NCBI GenBank assembly: GCA_023423285.1
Contig: JAFAFV010000210.1
Coordinates: 1 to 10,168, forward strand
Reading direction: 5' to 3'
DNA: 10,168 bases
Origin: Bacteroidota bacterium
GTDB taxonomy: Bacteria > Bacteroidota > Bacteroidia > Chitinophagales > Chitinophagaceae
Below the pieces are notes generated by a model. It made no database searches, was not told the DNA's origin, and saw nothing but the letters and a program-made list of their open reading frames with translations. The number at the start of each line of letters is the position of its first letter. Within the stretch, counting starts at the first letter, position 1. Both the position numbers and the translations under genes were made by a program. Shown here one piece after another: positions 1-6,167 of the stretch.

Positions 1-289
1 GTATTTAAAACAACAGGAAATAAGAATTAGTATGGATGGCAAAGGTCGGGCATTAGATAACATTTACATAGAACGGTTTTGGAGAACAATAAAGTACCAG
101 CACATTTACCTAAACCCCGCAGAAGATGGTATAAGCCTTTACATGGGTATTAAAAAATGGCTGGAAAAATATCACTACAAAGCACATCAGGGAATAGAAA
201 GAAAGAAACCATCTGAACTGTATTTAATGGCAGCTTAAAAAACAACTAAGAAATGACTAATAGTGGTCTAAAGAAATGAGGGTAGTATA
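1..289 (+). mobile_element. Right-hand end of an IS3-family insertion sequence (left part outside window)
   Basis: The window opens inside the transposase reading frame of an IS3-like element. After its stop codon at 238 there are about 50 non-coding bases before a new open frame begins, which is the usual distance from an IS3 orfB stop to the right terminal repeat. The stretch from about 258 to 289 is the likely right inverted repeat. I cannot fix its exact end because the left repeat and the target duplication lie outside the window. The boundary given is therefore an estimate, good to perhaps ten bases. Confidence 0.55.
2..238 (+). CDS. IS3-family transposase OrfB, C-terminal fragment (5' end outside window)
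   Basis: The last 78 residues of a DDE integrase-type transposase are visible. The segment SMDGKGRALDNIYIERFWR is the typical region around the third catalytic acidic residue of IS3-family OrfB (rve fold), and the glutamate of IER is the likely catalytic Glu. It continues with a YHYKAHQGIERKKPSELY tail, which corresponds to the family's conserved C-terminal H-Q/S-L...P-E/S pattern. The enzyme cuts and joins the IS ends during copy-out transposition. The frame is already open at the first base, so the internal ATG at 32 is not the true start. Nothing in the visible part suggests decay, so the element may be intact upstream. The family assignment is firm, the IS subgroup is not. Confidence 0.88.
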   Translation, partial: YLKQQEIRISMDGKGRALDNIYIERFWRTIKYQHIYLNPAEDGISLYMGIKKWLEKYHYKAHQGIERKKPSELYLMAA

Positions 290-443
290 CCCTAAAGATT
301 CAATAGTAGCTCAGGTGGTAGATAAAAACGAATTAAAGGTGGCCTTAGATTTAAATAAAGAAAGTAATTACACATCATCGGGTAGCAAAAGGATCATTGA
401 ATGTACCGTTACTATTCGGGACTCCGACATTGTTCTAAAATAA
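276..443 (+). pseudogene. Short open frame after the IS end; probable 3' remnant of an interrupted gene
   Basis: After the TAG at 261-263 this frame stays open to the TAA at 441-443. From the ATG at 276 it would encode 55 residues, beginning MRVVYPKDSIVAQVVDKNEL and ending TVTIRDSDIVLK. The composition looks like real protein, with alternating hydrophobic residues suggesting beta strands. The first codons overlap the presumed IS terminus, so the simplest reading is the C-terminal tail of a host gene cut by the IS, with any ATG supplied by chance. It could instead be a small intact gene. I do not recognise the family. It is followed by a hairpin and a terminator, consistent with the end of a transcription unit. 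Confidence 0.45.
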
Positions 444-455
444 AATCACAATCCT

Positions 456-483
456 GCCGGTGCTGCAGCAATAAGGCACCGGT
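456..483 (+). other. Perfect 7-bp hairpin downstream of the gene remnant
   Basis: CCGGTGC at 457-463 is exactly complementary to GCACCGG at 476-482 and encloses a 12-nt loop that starts inside the palindrome TGCTGCAGCA (461-470). A G-U pair could extend it at each end. No T-tract follows, so it is not a canonical rho-independent terminator. It may be a 3'-end stabilising hairpin of the interrupted gene's transcript. Function is unknown. Confidence 0.4.
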
Positions 484-548
484 AGATATATTGTTCCTAA
501 ATAAATTCACGATACTGCAAGTGTTAAACAACAAGCATTGATCAGCAT

Positions 549-580
549 AAAAAGCTGCCACATAACAGGCGGCTTTTTTT
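549..580 (+). terminator. Rho-independent terminator upstream of acpH
   Basis: AAAAAGCTGCC (549-559) pairs with GGCGGCTTTTT (568-578) as an 11-bp stem with one T-G wobble and an 8-nt loop, and the T-run extends to 580. The A-run on the left arm means it could also work in the opposite direction. It separates the IS and gene-remnant region from the acpH group and would shield acpH from read-through out of the IS. Confidence 0.8.
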
Positions 581-604
581 AAAAACAACCGCACTTTTAT
601 TTAG

Positions 605-612
605 TACTTTTA
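605..612 (+). promoter_or_regulatory. Candidate Bacteroidota -7 box for acpH
   Basis: TACTTTTA matches the Bacteroidota -7 consensus TAnnTTTG except at the last base. It lies directly after the terminator and 26 nt before the acpH ATG. I see no TTTG-like -33 element at the expected distance, so this is a position-based candidate only. Confidence 0.35.
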
Positions 613-638
613 CCCGCACCAGTTATTAGTAAGTTGCT

Positions 639-1238
639 ATGAATTATCTTGCTCACGCATATCTGTCTTTTGGCCACAACGAGGTTTTGCTGGGCAACAT
701 GATCAGCGATTTTGTAAAAGGCAAACAGCAGTTTCAATACCCGTCGCTCATCCATAAGGGCATTGTGCTGCACCGCGCTATTGATGAATTTACAGATACA
801 CATGCTACCACCCGCGAGGCCAAAGAAGTGTTTCGCAAAGATTACAGGCTCTATAGCGGCGCTTTTGTAGATGTGGTGTACGATCATTTTCTGGCAAAAG
901 ATAACCGGGTATTTGCTACAGAAGAAGATTTGTTCATTTTTGCCGCCAATACTTATAAAGCCCTGGAACCACAGCAGCAATGGATGCCGCCCTTGTTTGA
1001 GCGCATGTTTTTTTACATGAAAACACAAAACTGGCTGTATGGCTACCACACGCAGGCAGGCATTCAACAGGCATTCGGGGGGCTGGTGCGCCGCGCCAGG
1101 TATTTGCAGGATGCATTTATGGCAGCAGAAATTTTGGAAACCCATTATGAACTTTTGGGCGATTGTTATCGTCAGTTTTGGAAAGACGTTAGCCCCTTTG
1201 CCCGTCAAAAATTAAATGAATTATTAACCAAGCATTAA
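639..1238 (+). CDS. acpH: Acyl carrier protein phosphodiesterase (AcpH family, PF04336/DUF479)
   Basis: Enzymes of this family hydrolyse the 4'-phosphopantetheine arm from holo-ACP, giving apo-ACP, in the cytoplasm. The 199 residues are close to the E. coli AcpH length of about 193. Family blocks in order: NYLAHAYLS at 2-10, GNMISDFVKG at 19-28, HRAIDEFTDTH at 45-55 and VVYDHFLA at 79-86. The conserved His and Asp residues (H6, D24, H45, D49, D82, H83) suit the family's metal-dependent, HD-like active site, though that assignment is from memory. The ATG at 639 starts exactly at the family N-terminus. The DUF2911 gene follows after 4 nt, so the two are probably co-transcribed. Some Bacteroidota members are annotated only as ACP phosphodiesterase-like, and true activity on ACP is not proven by sequence. 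Confidence 0.87.
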   Translation: MNYLAHAYLSFGHNEVLLGNMISDFVKGKQQFQYPSLIHKGIVLHRAIDEFTDTHATTREAKEVFRKDYRLYSGAFVDVVYDHFLAKDNRVFATEEDLFIFAANTYKALEPQQQWMPPLFERMFFYMKTQNWLYGYHTQAGIQQAFGGLVRRARYLQDAFMAAEILETHYELLGDCYRQFWKDVSPFARQKLNELLTKH

Positions 1239-1242
1239 AAAG

Positions 1243-1800
1243 ATGATGAAAATATTTCTTGCAGCAGTGTTTCTTCTTTTAGTACAGTTAGTTCAGGCAC
1301 AAAGCTGGATACCTGTAGACAAATCTCCTCTCGATCAAATTTATTTTCCCGTGGATTATCCTTCGCTTAAGATCAGAAATCCAAACGAAGTGCTGCGGTT
1401 GCGAATTATTTACAGCCGCCCGTTTAAAAGCAACCGTGAAATTTTTGGCTCCGATATTGTTCCTTACGGTAAAATATGGCGGCTGGGCGCCAATGAAGCC
1501 ACCGAAATTGAGTTTTTTACACCCGCCACCGTGGGCGGTAAAAAAGTTCCCAAAGGGCGCTATACGTTATACGCCATTCCCAGCGAAAACAACTGGACCT
1601 TTGTTATTAATAAAGAAACCGACATCTGGGGCGCCTTTAAGTACGATCCGGCCAAAGACGTGGCGCGTGCTACCGTACCTGTAAAAGAACTGGATGAACT
1701 CATTGAGTCGCTGACAATTAATTTTGAAAAAACAAAGTCAGGGGTTAACTTGGTGGCCGGTTGGGATAAAAAAAGTGCTTCCCTGCCGATAATTTTTTAA
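1243..1800 (+). CDS. DUF2911 protein with Sec signal peptide
   Basis: This is a 185-residue exported protein of unknown function. Residues 1-19 form a signal peptide (MMKIFLAAVFLLLVQLVQA, cleavage likely before Q20), so the mature protein should be periplasmic or secreted. The rest is a DUF2911 domain, recognised by YSRP near 53, the core YGKIWRLGANEATE at about 75-88, the GKKVPKGRYTLYAIP turn, the NW..VIN strand and the WG..KYDP..DV segment. Two adjacent ATGs (1243 and 1246) are possible starts, and either leaves the signal peptide intact. The gene begins 4 nt after acpH and ends 12 nt before a second DUF2911 gene, which points to an operon and an ancient tandem duplication. No catalytic residues can be named. 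The family is common in Bacteroidota and uncharacterised as far as I know. Confidence 0.88.
   Translation: MMKIFLAAVFLLLVQLVQAQSWIPVDKSPLDQIYFPVDYPSLKIRNPNEVLRLRIIYSRPFKSNREIFGSDIVPYGKIWRLGANEATEIEFFTPATVGGKKVPKGRYTLYAIPSENNWTFVINKETDIWGAFKYDPAKDVARATVPVKELDELIESLTINFEKTKSGVNLVAGWDKKSASLPIIF
1477..1506 (+). repeat. 30-bp exact direct repeat, copy 1 (DUF2911 core WRLGANEATE)
   Basis: These 30 bases are identical to 2143-2172, including every third codon position, and encode WRLGANEATE in both DUF2911 genes. The identity stops sharply at both ends. It is part of the coding sequence and not a mobile repeat. Confidence 0.9.
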
Positions 1801-1812
1801 CAGCCGCGCATA

Positions 1813-2463
1813 ATGATACTCTGTATACGGACTTTATTTTTTTATCTTCTACCGGTAATTTTTTTGCCAGCCTGTACCGGAAACGAAAAACAGGCGCCAA
1901 TACCCGCGGCAGATACACCGATCATCATTAATAATAAAAGAGCGCTTACACCCGCTGAAAGGCAAAACACTTACGCCGATGTGGACATATCGCCAATGGA
2001 TATGAGTTATTACCCGCCCAACTATCCGCAAAAGAAAATGGCCAATCCCGCCCTGGGAGAGCCGGTTTTGCGCGTGGTGTACAGCCGGCCGCACCTGCAG
2101 GGCCGGGAACTTTTTCATGAAGTATTAAAATATGGTGAACCCTGGCGGCTGGGCGCCAATGAAGCCACCGAACTTCAGGTATTTCAGCCGGTTAAAGTAA
2201 AGGGTATTCCCCTGGCTCCGGGCCGGTATTCCCTTCACTGCATCCCGCAGGAGAACGAGTGGATGATCGCGATCAACACAGTTACAGATGTGTGGGGCCT
2301 GAAGTATGACCCTGAAAAGGACGTGGTAAAGGCGCAGGTGCCTGTTACCCATGGCAATCCCCCACTTGAATATTTTACCCTGGTGTTTGAAAAATCCGAA
2401 ACCGGCGCCAACCTGCTTATGGCCTGGGGAGAAGTTATGGCCAAATTGCCCTTTACTTTTTAA
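1813..2463 (+). CDS. DUF2911 lipoprotein (paralogue of the preceding gene)
   Basis: This is a 216-residue predicted lipoprotein. A hydrophobic leader ends in the lipobox LPAC with the lipidated cysteine at C21, so the protein is likely anchored in a membrane facing the periplasm. A linker of about 40 residues precedes the DUF2911 domain. The domain shares the whole pattern of its neighbour: SPMDMSYYPPNYP, YSRP, YGEPWRLGANEATE, GRYSLHCIPQEN, TDVWGLKYDPEKDV and a C-terminal LPFTF. The two proteins are clear tandem paralogues that differ mainly in their N-terminal sorting signal. It starts 12 nt after the first DUF2911 stop and is probably the last gene of the acpH operon. Function is unknown. 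Confidence 0.88.
   Translation: MILCIRTLFFYLLPVIFLPACTGNEKQAPIPAADTPIIINNKRALTPAERQNTYADVDISPMDMSYYPPNYPQKKMANPALGEPVLRVVYSRPHLQGRELFHEVLKYGEPWRLGANEATELQVFQPVKVKGIPLAPGRYSLHCIPQENEWMIAINTVTDVWGLKYDPEKDVVKAQVPVTHGNPPLEYFTLVFEKSETGANLLMAWGEVMAKLPFTF
2143..2172 (+). repeat. 30-bp exact direct repeat, copy 2 (DUF2911 core WRLGANEATE)
   Basis: Exact match to 1477-1506, 666 bp downstream, in the same reading frame of the paralogous gene. Confidence 0.9.
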
Positions 2464-2519
2464 GTGGCAGCCGGTGCTAAATTTTTTTTGCTAAAATCTA
2501 TCACATACCAAAATTCACG

Positions 2520-2527
2520 TACTTTCA
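2520..2527 (+). promoter_or_regulatory. Candidate -7 box directly before coaX
   Basis: TACTTTCA departs from TAnnTTTG in its last two bases. It is followed after only 4 nt by the coaX ATG, in a context (CTTT....GCATGGCA) very like that of the asparaginase gene at 6156-6173. If used, the transcript would start at or near the ATG. No clear -33 element is present. Confidence 0.3.
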
Positions 2528-2531
2528 CGGC

Positions 2532-3260
2532 ATGGCAGTTACTCTTTGTTTTGATTTTGGAAATACCCGGAAAAAAGCCGCGGTATTTCAAAACAGCGAA
2601 ATTGTAAAAACCCTGATGCTGGAAGACGATGCCACCGCTACCATCCAATCTTTGGTGCAAACTTACAAGCCGCAAAAAGCTATTCTTTCATCTGTTATTG
2701 AACACAACACGGAAATAGAAGATGTGCTGCGTAAAAAATCGCGGTTTCACCTGTTGAATCATCAATCAAAATTGCCCATTACCACGCCCGTTGGCAAACC
2801 CGAAACTATAGGCGCTGACAGGCTTGCGCTTGCGGCTGGCGGTGTACGTTTTTATCCCGGTAAAAACCTTCTTTTAATCGGGCTGGGCACTTGTATTACG
2901 CTCAATTTTGTAAATAAATACCGGGAACTCGTTGGCGGATCCATCTCACCGGGGCTGGAAATGCGGCTCAAATCGCTGCAATATTATACGGCCAAACTGC
3001 CTTTGGTAAAACCAAAAGCCGATGTATCGCTTATCGCGTATGACACTGAAACCAATATACTTACAGGCGTTATATTGGGGATGGCCTACGAACTGGATGG
3101 TTTTATTGCAGAATATAACGCTAAATTTGACAACTTTAACGTGGTATTAACCGGCGGTGACCTTCAACATTTGGCATCACACATGAAAAGCAGGATATTT
3201 GCCGACCCCGATTTAATTTTTAAAGGTCTTTATGCGATCAGTGAAGTTAACAACGCTTAG
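2532..3260 (+). CDS. coaX: Type III pantothenate kinase
   Basis: The enzyme phosphorylates pantothenate with ATP, the first committed step of coenzyme A synthesis, in the cytoplasm. The 242 residues fit the family. The N-terminal phosphate-binding motif DFGNTRKKAAVF is at 8-19. The pantothenate-site segment PVGKPETIGADRLALAAG is at 86-103, and its GADR aspartate (D96) is the likely catalytic base. GGSISPG at 135-141 and TGGD at 207-210 complete the ASKHA fold. The second phosphate loop reads IGLGTCITLNF at 116-126, where most CoaX proteins have Asp at the positions of G117 and N125. The last 29 bp overlap the start of the next gene, indicating translational coupling. The ATG at 2532 places the motif eight residues in, as usual. 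Confidence 0.93.
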   Translation: MAVTLCFDFGNTRKKAAVFQNSEIVKTLMLEDDATATIQSLVQTYKPQKAILSSVIEHNTEIEDVLRKKSRFHLLNHQSKLPITTPVGKPETIGADRLALAAGGVRFYPGKNLLLIGLGTCITLNFVNKYRELVGGSISPGLEMRLKSLQYYTAKLPLVKPKADVSLIAYDTETNILTGVILGMAYELDGFIAEYNAKFDNFNVVLTGGDLQHLASHMKSRIFADPDLIFKGLYAISEVNNA

Positions 3261-4662
3261 AAAATCAAACCTATACCCGGTAAGCAGTGTGCTTGCCGTC
3301 TTACTTTTTTCAGGTATTTACAGTGCTGCTTATACACAGGACAATTCTCCCTACTCAAGGTATGGCCTGGGCGATAAATTTCCCAATACCAACGCGGCCA
3401 ACAGGGCAATGGGGGGCATTTCAGCTGCTTACAACGATTATTACAATATCAATTTCAATAACCCCGCATCTTATTCATTTTTTCAGGCACAGCAGGAGCC
3501 TAACTCGCGCAAGCTGGCCAATGGCCGCGGCGTATTAAACATTGGTGTTGACGGCCAGGTGCGCACACTTATTGACAAGGAAGCTCAAAAACGCTTTCCC
3601 GCTACAGACGTCGTTTTCAGCCATGTGATGGTGGGTATGCCTTTGCGTAAGAATTGGGGAATGGCTTTTGGCCTGCGCCCGGTGCACCGCATTAATTACA
3701 AAATGGAACGTTGGGGAAATATTGTGGATCACCGCACCAATTTACCCATTGATTCGGGCCGCATTCTTTCCGAAGGCCAGGGCGGCCTTTACCTGGCAAG
3801 CTTGGGTACCGGTGTAAAGTTCAGGGTGGGCAAATCAGGTTTTTTAAGTCTGGGCGCTACCGGTGGTTATATGTTTGGTAAAAAAGATTACAGTACGCGC
3901 TTAACACTTATAAGTCCGGATGCCGCGGCCATTTACGCTGCGGGCAATAAACAAACTAAATCAGGGCTTGGCGGCCTGTATTTTGATGCCGGCGCGCAGT
4001 TGCAACTAAAAGTGAGTGATAAGATTTACATGGGTATTGGCGGATACGGAAATCTGAACCGCAACGTCAACACTTCTTCTGACGTGATCAGTGAGACTTA
4101 TATTTATGATGAAAGCCAGGGCTATATAAGAAGAGACAGCGTATCTGATGTTAAAGACATTAAAGGATCGTTTGATTATCCTGCCAGTGTTACCGGTGGC
4201 TTTATCATACATAAACCGCAATTGAACCCCACCAGTGAGTCAGGTTGGCTATTTGGTGTTGATTTTACGCATAGCAGTTGGGATAATTACCGCATCAACG
4301 GGCAGGCAGATCCGGACTTGCGCTCAAACTGGATGTTGAAAATAGGCACGGAACTGAATCCGATAAGAAAGAACAATTACTTTAGCCTGGTTTCGTACAG
4401 GGCAGGCTTCTTTACAGGCCCCGATTATGTGTACCTGAACAATACAGCTATGCCTACTTATGGCGTTAGCTTTGGTGTGGGTTTGCCGCTGATCAACTAC
4501 AACGGAGCTATGGCAAGATATCAGCAAAGTGTGCTGAACCTGGGGTTTGAATATGTAAAACGCGGCAATAATGATAACATGTTGCAGGAAAACCTATTCC
4601 GCGTTTCGGCCGGGTTCTCGCTCAGCGACCTTTGGTTTATTAAAAGAAGGTATGTAGATTAA
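3232..4662 (+). CDS. Predicted outer-membrane beta-barrel protein (uncharacterised, FadL/OmpP1-like appearance)
   Basis: The 476-residue protein has an N-terminal export signal: a basic n-region, then YPVSSVLAVLLFSGIYSAA at 15-33, with cleavage near residues 33-36. The mature protein opens with DNSPYSRYGLGD, a motif I associate with Bacteroidota outer-membrane proteins. GGISAAYNDYYNINFNNPASY at 61-81 resembles the start of FadL-like barrels. The remainder alternates polar and aromatic residues with Gly and Asn turns, typical of antiparallel membrane strands. It overlaps coaX by 29 bp, with a GTG at 3241 as an alternative start, and is followed 36 nt later by an lptC-like gene. The context suggests an envelope biogenesis or transport role. 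The substrate is unknown and the FadL resemblance is only general. Confidence 0.72.
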   Translation: MRSVKLTTLRKSNLYPVSSVLAVLLFSGIYSAAYTQDNSPYSRYGLGDKFPNTNAANRAMGGISAAYNDYYNINFNNPASYSFFQAQQEPNSRKLANGRGVLNIGVDGQVRTLIDKEAQKRFPATDVVFSHVMVGMPLRKNWGMAFGLRPVHRINYKMERWGNIVDHRTNLPIDSGRILSEGQGGLYLASLGTGVKFRVGKSGFLSLGATGGYMFGKKDYSTRLTLISPDAAAIYAAGNKQTKSGLGGLYFDAGAQLQLKVSDKIYMGIGGYGNLNRNVNTSSDVISETYIYDESQGYIRRDSVSDVKDIKGSFDYPASVTGGFIIHKPQLNPTSESGWLFGVDFTHSSWDNYRINGQADPDLRSNWMLKIGTELNPIRKNNYFSLVSYRAGFFTGPDYVYLNNTAMPTYGVSFGVGLPLINYNGAMARYQQSVLNLGFEYVKRGNNDNMLQENLFRVSAGFSLSDLWFIKRRYVD

Positions 4663-4698
4663 TACATCTTCACAAAGTGATTTTAAGCCGCAGGCATT

Positions 4699-5253
4699 TT
4701 GAAATTCTTTTATACATATTTGCTGATCGCGATTGTTGCGGTTTCCACATCCTGCGAAAATACACAGGAAGAAATAGACAGGTTCAACAATAAATTATCA
4801 ATGGTGGACCAAGCCACTGGTATTGAAAGTTTTTTGAGTCAGAACGGAAAGACAAAAGCCAGGCTTACCGCGCCATTAATGCTAAGAGTAACTGCCGACA
4901 CCAGCTATACCGAATTTCCTAAAAGCCTTCACGTAGATTTTTACAACGACCTGAATATTGTGGATACCCGCCTGGATGCGAGGTACGGCAAGTATTACGA
5001 AAACCTGAACAAGGTTTATTTGCGCGACAGTATCAGGATCATCAGCACCCGCGGAGACACGCTTTACTGCCAGGATCTTTGGTGGGATCAGAACAAGGAA
5101 TTATTTTATACCGATAAACCCGCGCGGCAGCGTTCACCTGGTCAAAAAATTGACGGCCTTAACGGGCTTGAAGCCACCCAGGATTTAAAGAATATCAAAT
5201 TCATTACCGTAAAAGGCGTTGTGCCCACCAGTGAAGGCGATCTGCCACGCTGA
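4699..5253 (+). CDS. lptC: LptC-like LPS export protein, TTG start
   Basis: LptC is a bitopic inner-membrane protein that passes lipopolysaccharide from the LptB2FG ABC transporter to the periplasmic LptA bridge. Here 184 residues start with a hydrophobic segment (residues 3-15) ending at cysteine C19. The domain that follows shows the family's beta-strand pattern: ATGIESFLSQNGKTKARLTAP at 38-58, FPKSLHVDFYND, a RLDARYGKYYENLNKVYLRDS repeat-like strand pair, and GDTLYCQDLWWDQNKELFYTDKP. The start must be TTG at 4699, or a less likely ATT at 4696, because an in-frame TAA lies at 4684. The cysteine has Ser at position -3, which is weak for a lipobox, so lipidation is uncertain. It follows the barrel gene by 36 nt and is probably co-transcribed with coaX. 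Confidence 0.83.
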   Translation: MKFFYTYLLIAIVAVSTSCENTQEEIDRFNNKLSMVDQATGIESFLSQNGKTKARLTAPLMLRVTADTSYTEFPKSLHVDFYNDLNIVDTRLDARYGKYYENLNKVYLRDSIRIISTRGDTLYCQDLWWDQNKELFYTDKPARQRSPGQKIDGLNGLEATQDLKNIKFITVKGVVPTSEGDLPR

Positions 5254-5315
5254 TATTTCCCTGCACGTATTGAACAGGAAATGTTATATTGTGATAACTA
5301 AACCATCTGTTCTAT

Positions 5316-6137
5316 ATGACGTTCCATAATAAAACCGTATTTATAACTGGCGCCAGCCGCGGCATAGGCAAAGCTATTGCACTCAGGCTGGCCCGCGAAG
5401 GCGCTAACATCATTGTTGCGGCCAAATCAGTTACCACACACCCAAAACTGGAGGGCACCATTTATACCGCTGCAGAAGAAATACAAGCAGCAGGTGGCAA
5501 AGCATTGGCAGTGCAGTGCGACATTAGGTTTGAAGACCAAGTAAAGGACGCGGTAGATAAAGCCGTGAGTGCATTTGGTGGTATTGATATGGTAGTGAAC
5601 AATGCATCGGCCATTGCGCTTACAGGAACAGAGGCTACAGAAATGAAACGCTACGATCTGATGCACGATATTAATGTTCGGGGCACTTTTGCCGTGGTTC
5701 AGGCCTGTGTGCCCTATATGAAGCAATCCCAACACGCGCATATTCTCACGCTTTCGCCTCCCGTTAATCTTGATAAAAAATGGCTGGCAAGCCACATTGC
5801 TTACACGCTTTCCAAATACAATATGAGTATGATGGCTCTGGCATGGGCCGAAGAATTCAAATCTATACCCATAGCTTCCAACGCTTTATGGCCTAAAACC
5901 ACTATAGACACGGCTTCAGTACGCAACATACTTGGTGGCGAAGCACTTGCTAAAATGAGCCGCACCGTAGAAATAATTGCGGATTCGGCGTATTACATTT
6001 TAAAAAACCACCCCGCGGATTGTACCGGCAATTGTTTTATTGATGAAGAAGTGCTGGCCCGGGAAGGGATTACAGATTTGAGCAAGTATGCCGTTACTCC
6101 GGGTATTAAATTATATCCAGACCTATTTTTGGATTAG
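5316..6137 (+). CDS. Short-chain dehydrogenase/reductase, HSDL2-like
   Basis: This NAD(P)-dependent oxidoreductase has a Rossmann fold and 273 residues. The coenzyme-binding motif TGASRGIG is at 11-18, an acidic CD (D69) sits at the adenine pocket, NNAS is at 95-98, and N120, S147, Y163 and K167 (YTLSK) form the catalytic tetrad. The serine lies in ILTLSPP and the protein contains WLASHIAYTLSKYNMSMMALAWAEE, both characteristic of the SDR branch related to human HSDL2, which acts on fatty-acid or sterol-like substrates. The true substrate here is unknown. It ends 30 nt before the asparaginase gene. The 62-nt gap upstream has no clear promoter box. The start at 5316 gives the standard eight- to ten-residue lead into the glycine motif. 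Confidence 0.9.
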   Translation: MTFHNKTVFITGASRGIGKAIALRLAREGANIIVAAKSVTTHPKLEGTIYTAAEEIQAAGGKALAVQCDIRFEDQVKDAVDKAVSAFGGIDMVVNNASAIALTGTEATEMKRYDLMHDINVRGTFAVVQACVPYMKQSQHAHILTLSPPVNLDKKWLASHIAYTLSKYNMSMMALAWAEEFKSIPIASNALWPKTTIDTASVRNILGGEALAKMSRTVEIIADSAYYILKNHPADCTGNCFIDEEVLAREGITDLSKYAVTPGIKLYPDLFLD

Positions 6138-6155
6138 ATGTTTATTAAAACTTGA

Positions 6156-6163
6156 TAGCTTTG
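6156..6163 (+). promoter_or_regulatory. Exact Bacteroidota -7 box TAGCTTTG before the asparaginase gene
   Basis: TAGCTTTG is a perfect TAnnTTTG match ending 4 nt before the ATG at 6168. A TTTG at 6128-6131 lies 24 nt upstream, longer than the usual spacing of about 19-21, so the -33 element is uncertain. Initiation about 5-7 nt after the box would give a leaderless mRNA. Confidence 0.5.
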
Positions 6164-6167
6164 CTGC

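Noticed and set aside
597..1208. Reverse-strand open frame of 203 codons opposite acpH
   Set aside because: It lies almost wholly antisense to a well-supported AcpH gene, has no recognisable domain and no promoter, and its codons simply mirror the coding strand.
1436..1684. Second + strand frame inside the first DUF2911 gene
   Set aside because: Low-complexity, proline-rich out-of-frame translation of a gene whose main frame matches DUF2911 throughout.
2464..2490. Possible terminator before coaX (GC-rich bases followed by eight T)
   Set aside because: The only stem available is about three base pairs, too weak for a rho-independent terminator.
5255..5282. Imperfect hairpin (ATTTCCCTG / CAGGAAAT) after lptC
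   Set aside because: It has a bulge and no following T-run, so it does not qualify as a terminator. It may be chance.
5427..5795. Reverse-strand open frame of 122 codons inside the SDR gene
   Set aside because: Antisense shadow of a gene whose SDR motifs are complete, with no family resemblance.
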